Positions 6,692-6,728 of a DNA stretch of 6,728 nucleotides are shown here, one piece after another; position 1 is the first letter of the stretch, and every line of letters starts with the position of its first letter. The notes below the pieces were generated by a model, which saw only the letters and a list, made by a program, of their open reading frames with translations, was not told the DNA's origin and did no database searches. The DNA comes from an uncultured Campylobacter sp. (lineage in GTDB: Bacteria; Campylobacterota; Campylobacteria; Campylobacterales; Campylobacteraceae). A program made the translations under genes and the position numbers. The stretch covers positions 1 through 6,728 of the forward strand of contig CALHQN010000299.1 in assembly GCA_938036585.1 (NCBI GenBank). Direction: 5' to 3'.

Positions 6692-6728
6692 ATGGTTATG
6701 GAGGATTTAAATTTGGACATTTTAAAAT
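6692..6728 (+). CDS. Possible start of a divergent gene, cut by the right edge
   Basis: The plus strand is open from ATG 6692 to the end of the window (MVMEDLNLDILK). A GGAGG at 6700-6704 is eight bases before an in-frame TTG at 6713, so the real start may be that TTG; the ATGs at 6692 and 6698 have no ribosome binding site. Only 6-12 residues are visible, so no product can be named. It may simply be chance in AT-rich DNA. Confidence 0.25.
   Translation, partial: MVMEDLNLDILK

Larger units (their letters stand above)
6555..6728. other. AT-rich region upstream of hydA
   Basis: These bases separate hydA (minus strand) from whatever lies to the right. They are much more AT-rich than the hyd genes. 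They hold the hydA ribosome binding site, a candidate hydA -10 element and possibly the first codons of a divergent plus-strand gene. No sigma-54 type GG-N10-GC element and no convincing hairpin were seen. Confidence 0.6.

Overview
The window looks like Campylobacter or a close Campylobacterota relative. The reasons are the hydABCD gene order followed by a hydE-type gene and hypF, protein motifs typical of Wolinella/Helicobacter/Campylobacter HydA, HydB and HydC, and a general abundance of AAATTT words. The base composition is moderate, not strongly AT-rich, which fits a Campylobacter of the C. gracilis / C. rectus / C. showae type better than C. jejuni. The species is an inference.

Almost everything lies on the minus strand as one compact operon read from right to left. 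A short AT-rich upstream region (about 6555-6728) holds the probable hyd promoter and, on the plus strand, perhaps the first codons of a divergent gene. Next come hydA (small Fe-S subunit with Tat signal and C-terminal membrane anchor), hydB (large NiFe subunit), hydC (membrane di-heme cytochrome b), hydD (endopeptidase that matures HydB) and a hydE-type gene whose C-terminal half resembles a degenerate HypF/Kae1-like domain. Gaps are 2-3 bases or the genes overlap by 4-17 bases, so translation is probably coupled. After 283 bases without a convincing gene, the start of hypF runs off the left edge. It has no stop in the window but clearly encodes the HypF acylphosphatase domain.

Together these genes encode a periplasm-facing, membrane-bound H2-uptake [NiFe] hydrogenase that passes electrons through HydC to menaquinone. 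They also encode its specific protease and part of the machinery that builds the NiFe(CN)2CO centre. The small subunit has Gly at both positions where O2-tolerant enzymes carry extra Cys, so a standard O2-sensitive proximal cluster is predicted.

The most unusual item is inside hydD. Between its first helix and second strand the protein carries about 120 extra residues of Asn/Ser/Ala/Gln-rich low-complexity sequence. The DNA there contains 20 AATT tetramers in 319 bases, every one in the same reading frame, mostly 12 or 15 bases apart, and 19 of 20 fit RAATTY. All three metal-binding residues expected of the protease survive on either side, so the gene appears intact despite the insertion.
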